A stretch of DNA of 52,357 bases from Suilimivivens sp963650485 (GTDB taxonomy: Bacteria > Bacillota > Clostridia > Lachnospirales > Lachnospiraceae), in assembly GCA_963650485.1 (NCBI GenBank), contig CAVJLN010000016.1, positions 1 to 52,357 on the forward strand, read 5' to 3'. The notes beneath the pieces were generated by a model, which saw only the letters and a program-made list of their open reading frames with translations, had not been told where the DNA came from and did no database searches. The position numbers and the translations under genes were made by a program. The stretch's first letter is position 1. Every line of letters begins with the position of its first letter. Below are positions 15,395 to 24,099 of this stretch, piece by piece.

Positions 15395-17726
15395 ATTTTA
15401 CTCCAAAGGATCCGGTCGCAATATAGAATACATACGGATCTCTACTGTCACCGTCCATACTGTTAATGTCTCCAAACTGCTGTGCATCGTTGTTCAGCTT
15501 CTCCCACGTCCTGCCCTCATCAAAGGACCGGAAGAAGCCATACTGCTTCTCAATGATTCCGCAGATATAGAGTGCCTTGTCACCGGTGCGGTAATCCTGC
15601 CCCGGAAGCACACCAAGTCCCATACGGAATACACTTTCGCCCTCTTTCGTCAAACGTGCAAGCCAAACCTCCTTGGTTTCCGGATCCACCTTTAACCGAT
15701 AAAGCCCATCCTTGCCCATTGCACAGTAAAAGACACCTTCTTTGCCGGCAGCTCCGCGGAGCTCCGTTTTGTTCGCACAGTCGATCAGGCCCAGCACAGT
15801 TCCTTCACAGAGTGGCCCGCTGATCTGGTAGAAATGATCACCGCCGTCTGTACTCAAGTAAATGGCAAATCCATCCGCAAATCCGTAAAAGACCAAAGGA
15901 TTCACACGGTCTGCATAGATTTTCAAATGAATAGCTTCGTTTGTCTCCTCCCTGTCGGCAATACCATCCGCTCCATAGCCGAAGATCTGTGCCTTATGAA
16001 AATGGACACCCTGATCGTGGCTCACGAGAATCCCCTTCATATACAGATCAATTCCCTCTGCTACGCCATAACAGATCGTTTGTGCATCGCTTGCCATCGC
16101 CACCCATCCGGAATTTACGTTCGGGCATTCAATCTTCCGGAAGCATTCATCCAGATAATCGGAAATTCCAAACGGCAAGGGGAGACGCTCAAAGGTCCTG
16201 CCATAGTCCTTCGAAAGGATCAGTCCTCCCTTTGTTTTGCCCTTCCAGTTGCCTCGCGGCGTCACAAGGACATATTCCGGATGTTCATCCGAAAAGTCCG
16301 CATTGATACAGGTGATATACCGGTTGCCGTCTGCATCCGCAAAGGAGTTTTCGCACGGTGTATCCAGATCTTCAAAAGCAAAGCCGCCAAGGTCGCCCAA
16401 AATATCAAGTACCTTCACCGGTCCGTCCACCGGACTGTATACATTCAAGTGCACCGTCTCTTCGATTCCGTCACAGCAGTCCTCAAAGCTTCTTTGCTCT
16501 GATGTAAAGTTATGGCAGACAAACACTCCGGTTCCACTGTTAAACCACACCTCATCCGGGTCAAACGGATTGATCTTAATATCACTCAGCCAGTGCAGCA
16601 GAGATTCTTTGCCATTGTATTCCGGCTTCATATAAGAAGCATGAAAATGCAGATTTCCGATCTCAAGATCGTATAATACCACCTGCCAGGTAGCGCCATG
16701 ATCTCTCGAAAGATAAACCATATCCCCTTCTTCCCGGCAGAGGGTGCTTAATGCCAGCAGTCCCGGCTCCTTCGGGCAGCTTGAAATTCCACCAAAGCCA
16801 TACGTTAATATGGTTCCCGGTGCATACGCTCCACGTTCTCCCTTTAACGCATATTCCATCGGAGTGATATCTTCGTAGGAAGCAATCCTTCCCTTTTCAT
16901 CAAAGGAATAACGAATCACCCGGCCGCCAAGCAGATCGCCGCAGTCACAGCTATAACCCATATCCACAATATAGGAATGGGCTCCGGTATAATTCATGGT
17001 ATAGTACAGATACGTGCCATCGTAATCATAACGGTGTGCCACATAGCCGTTCCATTTCGATTCCGGAATGGAAATATTCTCCGGCTCTGGCAAAGGCTCA
17101 AAATGCGCTCCTGCATCATAAGAAACGTAAAGGCTGTGTCCCCTGCATCCCTTCGTTCCGGTCGTAATTCCTGCGGTTCCCACAACGAGTGTCTGTCCGT
17201 CCGGCGCACACCATATATTCGTCAAATACTTTTCACCGCAGATGTCCGTTTTCTCCCAGGTTTTTCCATAGTCTCCGGTCCATAAAAGACCGTCCTTCTG
17301 GGAAGCAAAATAAAGTGTCGTTTTATCCTTTGGATTCTGCACCAGACGATATCCGGTTCCTCTACCGTTCAGATTACCGTGCACGAAGCAGGGAATTTTC
17401 TCACGCGTACAAGTCTTTCCTCCATCCTGGGAAATACTGAAAGTTCCTTCTGTGCCTTCCTTATTGATGCCGCTTATGACATAAAGCGTCTCGTCCTGCT
17501 GGAAGTCTGTGGCCATAGCAATCGGATAGGTTTCACTTAAGTCAAACATGTTGACTGACTCACTCAGTGAATTCCAATGCTGGTTTTCATAAGAAAACCG
17601 GTAACATCCCCCAATATCGGTACGGATATATAACACCTTTTCCCTGTGTGGATCAAACAGGAACCCGGTCACATAACCGCCTCCCGGAATCGGGAGATTT
17701 CGGTATTCATATTCAATATTTTTCAT
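15375..17726 (-). CDS. GH74-like beta-propeller glycosidase, apparently cytoplasmic
   Basis: 783 residues built of BNR/sialidase-type repeats (SQDGGKT, TGDYGKTWE, SRDHGATW, SKDYGRTF, SHDQGVHF, STDGGDHF, SFDEGRTWE), the two-propeller fold of GH74 xyloglucanases. The N-terminal GGGYVTGFLFDP and YIRTDIGGCYRF correspond to the GH74 region with the first catalytic Asp (RTDIGG). DILGDLGGFAFEDLD near 445 resembles the second catalytic site. The C-terminal DAQQFGDINSMDGDSRDP resembles the usual GH74 ending. There is no signal peptide or anchor, so it should act on imported oligosaccharides or have another role. It begins 29 bp after tyrS and overlaps the DUF45 gene by 20 bases, which is an unexpected operon setting. 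Confidence 0.75.
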   Translation of the reverse strand: MKNIEYEYRNLPIPGGGYVTGFLFDPHREKVLYIRTDIGGCYRFSYENQHWNSLSESVNMFDLSETYPIAMATDFQQDETLYVISGINKEGTEGTFSISQDGGKTCTREKIPCFVHGNLNGRGTGYRLVQNPKDKTTLYFASQKDGLLWTGDYGKTWEKTDICGEKYLTNIWCAPDGQTLVVGTAGITTGTKGCRGHSLYVSYDAGAHFEPLPEPENISIPESKWNGYVAHRYDYDGTYLYYTMNYTGAHSYIVDMGYSCDCGDLLGGRVIRYSFDEKGRIASYEDITPMEYALKGERGAYAPGTILTYGFGGISSCPKEPGLLALSTLCREEGDMVYLSRDHGATWQVVLYDLEIGNLHFHASYMKPEYNGKESLLHWLSDIKINPFDPDEVWFNSGTGVFVCHNFTSEQRSFEDCCDGIEETVHLNVYSPVDGPVKVLDILGDLGGFAFEDLDTPCENSFADADGNRYITCINADFSDEHPEYVLVTPRGNWKGKTKGGLILSKDYGRTFERLPLPFGISDYLDECFRKIECPNVNSGWVAMASDAQTICYGVAEGIDLYMKGILVSHDQGVHFHKAQIFGYGADGIADREETNEAIHLKIYADRVNPLVFYGFADGFAIYLSTDGGDHFYQISGPLCEGTVLGLIDCANKTELRGAAGKEGVFYCAMGKDGLYRLKVDPETKEVWLARLTKEGESVFRMGLGVLPGQDYRTGDKALYICGIIEKQYGFFRSFDEGRTWEKLNNDAQQFGDINSMDGDSRDPYVFYIATGSFGVKYGKPKA

Positions 17727-17755
17727 AGTACCCTCTCTTACAGGCTATGGCTTTG

Positions 17756-18979
17756 TTATTTGACAACGATCTTACGGAAGTTCTTCTTTCCACGACGCAC
17801 TACAACGCCGTCCTTGCCAAAGGCATCTGCTTCAAATGCAGCTTTGACATCGGTAATCTTTTCATCGCCGAAGGTAACTCCGCCCTGTTCAATCGCTCTT
17901 CTTCCTTCGGAACGGCTTGCAACGAGTCCTGCTTTTACCAGAACACCGATCATGTCAATCTTACCGTCAACAAAGTCTTCTTCGCTCAGTTCTGTGGTAG
18001 GCATTTCGGCAGCAACACCGATAGAGAACAATGCTTTTGCACTCTCCTGTGCCTTGTCTGCTTCTTCTTCCCCATGTACCAGCTTGGTAAGCTCGTAAGC
18101 CAGGATTTCCTTTGCCTTGTTTAACTGGCTGCCTTCCCAGCTGTCCATCACATCAATTTCCTCTAACGGAAGGAACGTCAGCATGCGGATGCATCTAAGG
18201 ACATCTGCATCGGCAACATTTCTCCAGTACTGGTAGAATTCAAACGGAGTGGTCTTTTCCGGATCAAGCCATACGGCACCCTTCTGTGTCTTACCCATCT
18301 TCTTTCCTTCGGAATTAAGGAGCAGGGTAATGGTCATCGCCTGTGCATCTTTCCCTAATTTCTTACGGATCAGTTCGGTTCCTCCGAGCATGTTGCTCCA
18401 CTGGTCGTCTCCACCAAACTGCATGTTACAGCCGTATCTCTTGTACAGCTCCAGGAAGTCATAGGACTGCATAATCATGTAATTAAATTCCAGGAAGGAC
18501 AATCCATTCTCCATACGCTGCTCGTAGCATCTCGCACGAAGCATGTTGTTCACGGAGAAGCAGGATCCGATATCACGGATAAAGTCAATGTAATTTAAGT
18601 CACGAAGCCAGTCGGCATTGTTTACCATCATGGCTTTTCCTTCACCGAATTCGATGAATTTGCTCATCTGCTTCTTGAAGCATTCGCAGTTGTGATCAAT
18701 CGTTTCGGTTGTCATCATGGTTCTCATATCGCTTCTTCCGGAGGGATCCCCGATCATACCGGTTCCGCCGCCAACCAGAGCGATCGGCTTATTTCCTGCC
18801 ATCTGCAGTCTCTTCATTAAACAGAGTGCCATAAAATGTCCTACGTGGAGGCTGTCTGCGGTAGGATCAAATCCAATATAAAAGGTTGCCTTTCCGTTAT
18901 TGATGAGGTCTCTGACCTGTTCTTCATCGGTTACCTGTGCAATCAGTCCTCTTGCCACCAGTTCTTCATAAATACCCAT
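17756..18979 (-). CDS. tyrS: tyrosine--tRNA ligase
   Basis: 407 residues, full length class I synthetase charging tRNA-Tyr. Signature HVGH within DPTADSLHVGHFM near 45, the tyrosine-binding YDFLELYKRYGCNMQFGGDD region near 170, the KMSKS-equivalent KKMGKTQKG near 230 and a C-terminal S4 RNA-binding domain (SRSEGRRAIEQGGV). The start ATG is at 18979 with AAAGGAG upstream. A longer frame running through the N gap is an artefact. Its own leader is cut by the gap, so it is unknown whether it has a T-box. Confidence 0.97.
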   Translation of the reverse strand: MGIYEELVARGLIAQVTDEEQVRDLINNGKATFYIGFDPTADSLHVGHFMALCLMKRLQMAGNKPIALVGGGTGMIGDPSGRSDMRTMMTTETIDHNCECFKKQMSKFIEFGEGKAMMVNNADWLRDLNYIDFIRDIGSCFSVNNMLRARCYEQRMENGLSFLEFNYMIMQSYDFLELYKRYGCNMQFGGDDQWSNMLGGTELIRKKLGKDAQAMTITLLLNSEGKKMGKTQKGAVWLDPEKTTPFEFYQYWRNVADADVLRCIRMLTFLPLEEIDVMDSWEGSQLNKAKEILAYELTKLVHGEEEADKAQESAKALFSIGVAAEMPTTELSEEDFVDGKIDMIGVLVKAGLVASRSEGRRAIEQGGVTFGDEKITDVKAAFEADAFGKDGVVVRRGKKNFRKIVVK

Positions 18980-19061
18980 TTTCTTTTTTCTCCTTTTATC
19001 TTTTATTTTAATTTTTACTAAGTTTCTATTGTCCCTACCACTAAAATTATGCTTCGCTTCC

Positions 19062-19071
19062 NNNNNNNNNN
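19062..19071. other. assembly gap (10 N) between two tyrS 5' ends
   Basis: Ten N bases. Left of the gap is the leader of tyrS; right of it is the beginning of a second, nearly identical tyrS start. The true gap length is unknown. Confidence 0.99.
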
Positions 19072-19123
19072 CGGTTACCTGTGCAATCAGTCCTCTTGCT
19101 ACCAGTTCTTCATAAATTCCCAT
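19072..19123 (-). CDS. tyrS: 5' end of a second tyrS copy, cut by the assembly gap
   Basis: Seventeen codons, MGIYEELVARGLIAQVT, identical in protein to the start of tyrS at 18979 but with two synonymous base differences in 52 bases and a different leader. AAAGGAG lies 7 nt before the ATG. It is directly downstream of a T-box leader, so this copy is the T-box-controlled one. The rest is missing into the gap. It is either a true duplicate or a scaffolding join. Confidence 0.8.
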
Positions 19124-19138
19124 TTCTTTTCTCCTTTA

Positions 19139-19466
19139 TAAAATAATAAAACTCGTCCTATTTCCATAGGACGAGTTCATACCCGTGTTACCACCTAACT
19201 TCACAGATTACTCACATAACCTGTCTCACTAAGTACAATTCAAACTCCATTTCTTCAAAAAATCCATCTGGAATTTCAATGATACTCTCCTGCGATAACG
19301 TGCATTCCTCCGTCATGTCCTACTAGGTAATTCTGCCATTCTGACATGAAGCTCCGGGATGTATTCCGAATAAACTTCCTGTGCGCCTCTCATCTGCCGG
19401 CTGCTTTCTGTCCCTTCCATTTATTCCTACTTGTTCCCTTCAACGCCTTTACTGCTTTCTAGTCTT
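19139..19466 (-). promoter_or_regulatory. T-box leader (tyrosyl-tRNA sensing)
   Basis: Between the promoter at 19468-19496 and the second tyrS start lies a long leader with the T-box core AGGTGGTAACACGGGT (19182-19197), whose UGGU bulge would pair with the ACCA end of uncharged tRNA-Tyr. It is followed by a terminator stem ACTCGTCCTAT / ATAGGACGAGT (19151-19176) and a T-rich run. A TAC codon in GGAATACATCC at about 19360 is the likely tyrosine specifier. Uncharged tRNA should favour the antiterminator and read-through. Confidence 0.85.
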
Positions 19467-19467
19467 G

Positions 19468-19496
19468 ACTATATACGAAATTCAATGCTTTGTCAA
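19468..19496 (-). promoter_or_regulatory. sigma-A promoter of the T-box/tyrS transcript
   Basis: TTGACA (19491-19496), 17 bp, TATAGT (19468-19473) on the minus strand, just upstream of the T-box leader. Confidence 0.85.
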
Positions 19497-19500
19497 CCGT

Positions 19501-19555
19501 GAAATTTTAGCAAAGCGAATCTGTGAAATTTGGAAATTTTAGCAAAGCGAATCTG
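19501..19555 (+). repeat. direct repeat of 23 bp with 32-bp period
   Basis: GAAATTTTAGCAAAGCGAAT CTG occurs at 19501-19523 and again, identical, at 19533-19555, between the tyrS promoter and the end of gpsA. A short partial copy (GTGAAATTTG) lies between them. Confidence 0.85.
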
Positions 19556-19578
19556 GTAAAAAGTGAACCGCAGTACCC

Positions 19579-20616
19579 TTACCAAGGAAGCTTCACACTG
19601 TTCTGTGCCAGTTCTCTTAAGTCCACATTTTCAATCTTACGGTCACGCAGCATCAGATCCTTAACAGCTGCATCGGCCGATGCGCCTTCAAACAATACCC
19701 GGTTCACCTGCTCAATAATCGGCATGGACACGTTGTATTTTTTTGCAAGTGCAAGTCCTGCCTTTGCAGAATAAACACCCTCAACAACCATCTTTACTTC
19801 TGCCATGGCCTCATTCATTGTCGCGCCCTTACCAATCAGGATTCCGGCACGACGGTTACGGGAATGCATGGACGCACAGGTCACGATCAGATCTCCGATT
19901 CCAGTCAGTCCATAGAATGTTTCAAGACGTCCACCCATATGGATTCCAAGTCTTGCGATCTCGGCAATTCCTCTGGTAATTAAGGCTGCCTTGGTATTGT
20001 CTCCATAGCCAAGTCCATCGGCAACTCCGGCGGCAAGCGCTACCACGTTCTTAAGCGCCGCTCCTAATTCAATACCAAGCACATCAGCACTGATGTATAC
20101 GCGGAATACCTCGCTCATGAAAATGGACTGTAAATATTCCGCAGTCTTCTTATCCTTTGAACCAACCACGATTGTTGTCGGAATTCCCTTTCCAACCTCT
20201 TCTGCATGGGACGGTCCCGACAATACCGCAACATTGGCCTGCGGAATTTCCTGCTCAATAATTTCAGACAGCGTCATTAAGGTTTCTTCTTCAATTCCCT
20301 TTGCGACATTTACAATGATCTGTCCCTGTTTCGTAAACGGAGTCATCTGTTTCGCGGTGCTTCTGGTAAACGGAGAAGGTACAGCTAAGACCAGTACATC
20401 CTTATCCTTCATCGCTGCATTGAGATCGGTTGTAAAGATCATATCCTCCGGTAAAATCACGCCCGGAAGCTTCTCCTTCTGCTCATGACATTCCTTCAGC
20501 ATCGAAATCTCCGATTCCAATGCCGACCAGACCGTAATCCGATGTCCGTTATTATGTAATAATACGGATAATGCTGTTCCCCAGCTTCCTGCTCCAATAA
20601 TTGCAATATCTGCCAT
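19579..20616 (-). CDS. gpsA: NAD(P)+-dependent glycerol-3-phosphate dehydrogenase
   Basis: 345 residues. It reduces dihydroxyacetone phosphate to sn-glycerol-3-phosphate for phospholipid synthesis. The N-terminal Rossmann motif IIGAGSWGTA starts at residue 5; VLSGPSHAEEV near 133, the catalytic Lys region GAALKNVVALAAG near 187 and GDLIVTCASMHSRNRRAG near 247 follow. AAAGGA lies 7 nt before the ATG. It follows plsY by 20 bp, so substrate synthesis and the first acylation step are in one transcript. Confidence 0.97.
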   Translation of the reverse strand: MADIAIIGAGSWGTALSVLLHNNGHRITVWSALESEISMLKECHEQKEKLPGVILPEDMIFTTDLNAAMKDKDVLVLAVPSPFTRSTAKQMTPFTKQGQIIVNVAKGIEEETLMTLSEIIEQEIPQANVAVLSGPSHAEEVGKGIPTTIVVGSKDKKTAEYLQSIFMSEVFRVYISADVLGIELGAALKNVVALAAGVADGLGYGDNTKAALITRGIAEIARLGIHMGGRLETFYGLTGIGDLIVTCASMHSRNRRAGILIGKGATMNEAMAEVKMVVEGVYSAKAGLALAKKYNVSMPIIEQVNRVLFEGASADAAVKDLMLRDRKIENVDLRELAQNSVKLPW

Positions 20617-20636
20617 ATCGAAATCCTTTCCTTCCT

Positions 20637-21299
20637 TTATTTACTTTCTGCTTTGAACTTATTCTTCTTAAGTAAATAGGTCTTGCGCTCATTTCCATGA
20701 AGGAGACGCTTGATATTTTCTTTATGTTTATAAAAAGCAAGTACCGTCAGAAATGCCGTCACGGCATACATTTCATTTAAAACAGGCTGTGTCACTCCAA
20801 AGAGTCCTGTCTGTCCACAGATCACCATTTCGGTCATCAGTCCAACATAAATGAGGAGCGATCCTAAGGATACATAATGGGTGGTCAGGAATGCACCAAA
20901 GAACAGAACGAATCCGACCGGAATGAAATACGGATGAAATGCCAGAATCAGTCCAGCGGTTGCTGCGATTCCTTTTCCCCCTTTAAACTTAAGATAGAAA
21001 GGATAATTATGTCCGAGAATGGCACCTGCCGCCGTATAAAGCTTTAACAGATAAATCTCCTCCGGATGGCTTCCCTTAAAAATCAGTGTAGTAATCCCGA
21101 CTGCAATCATGCATTTCAAAACATCCCCGGCAAATACAATAAGTCCCGCCTTCGTTCCTAAGACACGTAAGGTATTGGTCGTTCCGGCGTTGCCGCTTCC
21201 ATGCTCACGGATGTCAATTCCATGCATTTTACCGTAGAAGAATGCTGTCTGAAACATGCCAAATACATAACCGATAATAATACTAATAATCCGTTCCAC
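20637..21299 (-). CDS. plsY: glycerol-3-phosphate acyltransferase (acyl-phosphate dependent)
   Basis: 220 residues with several membrane segments; transfers acyl groups from acyl-phosphate (made by PlsX at 48722) to glycerol-3-phosphate. The PlsY motifs are REHGSGNAGTTNTLR near 31, GHNYPFYLKFKGGKGIA near 97 and a third conserved region near 170. The start was placed at the GTG at 21299, one base after the der stop; this gives the usual length, whereas the upstream ATG at 21383 would lie deep inside der. The C-terminal basic tail (HKENIKRLLHGNERKTYLLKK) is typical. Confidence 0.95.
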   Translation of the reverse strand: MERIISIIIGYVFGMFQTAFFYGKMHGIDIREHGSGNAGTTNTLRVLGTKAGLIVFAGDVLKCMIAVGITTLIFKGSHPEEIYLLKLYTAAGAILGHNYPFYLKFKGGKGIAATAGLILAFHPYFIPVGFVLFFGAFLTTHYVSLGSLLIYVGLMTEMVICGQTGLFGVTQPVLNEMYAVTAFLTVLAFYKHKENIKRLLHGNERKTYLLKKNKFKAESK

Positions 21300-21300
21300 G

Positions 21301-22635
21301 TTACTTGTTTTCCTTTCTTTCACGAATAATAAACCGCAATGGCGTTCCTTTAAATCCAAATGCCTCACGGATTTTATTTTCAATATATCTGGTGTAAGAA
21401 AAATGCATCAATTCCTTATCATTTACAAAGATAACGAATGTCGGCGGCTTCACGCCAACCTGGGTAATATAGTAAAGACGCAGACGCTTTCCTTTGTCGG
21501 ACGGGGGCTGCTGCAGGGCAACCGCTTCACTCATAATTTCATTAAGAACACCGGTCTGAATCCGGAGTGCATGATTCTCTGCCACAGTATCAATCAGGTC
21601 ATAGAGCTTCGGAAGACGCTGTCCGGTCAGTGCAGAAATAAAGGTAATCTCGGCATACGGCATAAAGGAAAGAATGTTTCTCACCTTATCGGTATATTCG
21701 TTTACCGTCTTATTATTCTTCTCCACGGCATCCCACTTATTCACGGCGATAATAACCGCCTTGCCACGTTCATGTGCAATTCCGGCGATCTTCGCATCCT
21801 GCTCGGTTACACCCTCGACCGCATCAATGACCAGAATCACAATATCTGCACGCTCTACCGCACTTACCGTACGCACGATCATATAACGCTCGAGCTCTTC
21901 CTTAATCTTATTTTTGCGGCGAAGCCCTGCCGTATCAATCAGGACATATTCCTTACCATTATGCTTCACAAGCGTATCCACCGCATCTCTTGTTGTCCCG
22001 GCAACATCAGATACAATCAGACGGTTCTCACCGATCAGACGGTTAATCAGGGAAGACTTTCCGACATTCGGCTTTCCGACAATGGCAACCCGTGTCTTAT
22101 TATCTTCTTCCTCCTCGCCCTGTCCTTCTTCAAAATATCCGGTAACAACATCGAGCATATCACCGATGCCTAGCTGATTCGCTGCGGAAATGGCATGCGG
22201 ATCTCCGATTCCAAGATTATAGAATTCGTAGACATCCGCCATATATTTATCATAATTATCCACCTTGTTAACGACAAGCACGACCGGCTTCTGCGCACGG
22301 CGAAGCATGTCTGCCACCTTGGAATCCGCATCCACAAGTCCCTGATGCACGTCTACCATAAAAATAATGACATCTGCGGTATCAATGGCAATCTGTGCCT
22401 GTTCCCTCATCTGGGAAAGAATCACATCCTTGCTGTCCGGCTCAATACCACCGGTATCAATTAAGGTAAAGCTCTTGTTCAGCCATGTGACATCCGCATA
22501 AATACGGTCTCTGGTAATTCCCGGTGTATCCTTGACAATGGAAATCTTGGATCCTGCCAGTGTATTAAATAAAGTGGATTTTCCTACGTTCGGTCTTCCG
22601 ACTACCGCTACAATAGGTTTACTTCTCTTACTCAT
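21301..22635 (-). CDS. der: ribosome-assembly GTPase Der (EngA)
   Basis: 444 residues with two consecutive GTPase domains and a C-terminal KH-like domain, unique to Der. G1 motifs GRPNVGKSTLFN (residue 10) and GKPNVGKSSLIN (about 187); G3 DTGG and DTAG; G4 NKVD and NKWD. It is required for 50S subunit maturation. The start ATG overlaps the last 8 bases of the DUF512 gene, with GGAAGG just upstream, so the two are translationally coupled. Confidence 0.97.
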   Translation of the reverse strand: MSKRSKPIVAVVGRPNVGKSTLFNTLAGSKISIVKDTPGITRDRIYADVTWLNKSFTLIDTGGIEPDSKDVILSQMREQAQIAIDTADVIIFMVDVHQGLVDADSKVADMLRRAQKPVVLVVNKVDNYDKYMADVYEFYNLGIGDPHAISAANQLGIGDMLDVVTGYFEEGQGEEEEDNKTRVAIVGKPNVGKSSLINRLIGENRLIVSDVAGTTRDAVDTLVKHNGKEYVLIDTAGLRRKNKIKEELERYMIVRTVSAVERADIVILVIDAVEGVTEQDAKIAGIAHERGKAVIIAVNKWDAVEKNNKTVNEYTDKVRNILSFMPYAEITFISALTGQRLPKLYDLIDTVAENHALRIQTGVLNEIMSEAVALQQPPSDKGKRLRLYYITQVGVKPPTFVIFVNDKELMHFSYTRYIENKIREAFGFKGTPLRFIIRERKENK

Positions 22636-24004
22636 GTATCTTCCTTCCCAAAATCTGATTGATCAAGTCGCGTCCGCTTGATTTTACAATATCTACCGGT
22701 ACTTGTAAAGTTTTTTCAACCTCACTGACTGTTATATCGTCAAGGAATACGTTTTCTTCCACACGTACCATATTCTCCGGAATGAGCAGTACCTCGCCCA
22801 GTTTCTTATCCTTTAGCTGGTTCATCAGATCGATTCCTGTAATAAGTCCCGATACCGTAATTCGTTCTCCGAAAAAGTCGTTCCGGATCTCGTATACATT
22901 TGCCGTAAGCCCCGGCATATAGGCTTCAGCCTCCTTCGCAATCTGCCGGATGTACGGATACGCCAGCTTGCCGGTTGCAAGGGAAACCGTTCTTGCTTTC
23001 TTCTTCCAGTCGTGATGACATTTCAGCACGTTAAAGAGCTTATGCTTATAAAGCTCGTCCATCGTCTCCTTCGCCTCGTTTAACAGAAGCCGGATCATGC
23101 CGACTCCATTTTCCAGCTGCAGATAGCCATCGTAACATTCCTCCTCCGGAACTGGTTCCTCTGCCAGAAGATACCACTCGTCACTCGCATGAATGAAGTG
23201 CATGCCATACATTTCCATGCATTGCTGCTGATAACCACGGATCATGCCGATGACTTCTCTGGCGTCCTCCCGGGTAAACGGCTCTAAGGGATACAGACCC
23301 TCTCGAAATCTGGTTAATCCGACCGGTACTACGGACACGCTCTCAATGACCGGAAGATATTCCATCAGCTTACGGATGCTGTAATCCAACTCCTTCCCAT
23401 CATTCACACCCTTGCACAGTACAATCTGTCCGTTCATGGTGATGCCTGCCTCATAAAGACGATCCGCCTTTTTCAGCGCTTCCCCGGCAAACCGGTTATG
23501 CAGCATCATACAGCGCAGCTCCGGGTTCATCGTCTGGAACGATACGTTAATCGGCGCCAGATGATACTTAATGATCCGGTCCACATCGTGATCGGACATA
23601 TTCGTCAGTGACACGTAGTTTCCCTGCAAAAAGGATAAGCGGCTGTCATCATCCTTAAAATACAGATTTTCTCTCATTCCCTTCGGCATCTGGTCAATAA
23701 AGCAGAAGATACATTTATTATGACACGAGCGATACTGATCCATGAGTCCGTTTTCAAAAATAATCCCAAGATCCTCATCCTCATCCTTATCAATGCTCTT
23801 CGTAACCGCTTCGCCGTCCTCCGTCAGAAGAACGAGCTCCAGGTGGTCATTCTGTACCTGATACTGATAATCAAAAATATCCTCCATCACAATTCCGTTG
23901 ATGGATAAAAGGCTGTCGCCTGCACAGATTCCTTCCCGCTGTGCAATGCTTCCCTGTTCAATTTGTTTAATTTTGTGTCCTTTGTCTGTTCTCATAAAGA
24001 ACAT
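22628..24004 (-). CDS. DUF512 protein: PDZ plus radical-SAM-like plus DUF512 domains
   Basis: 458 residues if the ATG at 24004 is used; ATG 23995 and GTG 24031 are alternatives and none has a clear ribosome binding site. An N-terminal PDZ-like domain (IKQIEQGSIAQREGICAGDS) is followed by a cysteine motif CHNKCIFCFID (C-x3-C-x2-C, radical-SAM type) with MPKGMRENLYFKDDDSRLSF, and a C-terminal DUF512 domain (GERITVSGLITG). The function of this family is not established; it is commonly next to der in Clostridia, as here. A divergent promoter may overlap that of prs (TTTCAA 24069-24074 and AAAATA 24046-24051 as read on +). Confidence 0.88.
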   Translation of the reverse strand: MFFMRTDKGHKIKQIEQGSIAQREGICAGDSLLSINGIVMEDIFDYQYQVQNDHLELVLLTEDGEAVTKSIDKDEDEDLGIIFENGLMDQYRSCHNKCIFCFIDQMPKGMRENLYFKDDDSRLSFLQGNYVSLTNMSDHDVDRIIKYHLAPINVSFQTMNPELRCMMLHNRFAGEALKKADRLYEAGITMNGQIVLCKGVNDGKELDYSIRKLMEYLPVIESVSVVPVGLTRFREGLYPLEPFTREDAREVIGMIRGYQQQCMEMYGMHFIHASDEWYLLAEEPVPEEECYDGYLQLENGVGMIRLLLNEAKETMDELYKHKLFNVLKCHHDWKKKARTVSLATGKLAYPYIRQIAKEAEAYMPGLTANVYEIRNDFFGERITVSGLITGIDLMNQLKDKKLGEVLLIPENMVRVEENVFLDDITVSEVEKTLQVPVDIVKSSGRDLINQILGRKIHE

Positions 24005-24019
24005 TGTACTAGAATTTTC

Positions 24020-24048
24020 TTGACGTGTCACTAGCAGAATGATATAAA
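24020..24048 (+). promoter_or_regulatory. sigma-A promoter of prs
   Basis: TTGACG (24020-24025), 17 bp, TATAAA (24043-24048), about 50 bp before the prs start codon. Confidence 0.8.
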
Positions 24049-24099
24049 ATAATTGGTCAAAAAAAATTTTTCAAACGTCTCATACTTTCGGAGGATATT

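Noticed and set aside
18980..19123. Longer TyrS reading frame beginning at 19123 and passing through the N gap
   Set aside because: It reads through unknown bases and untranslated leader; the real start at 18979 has its own ribosome binding site and gives the normal family length.
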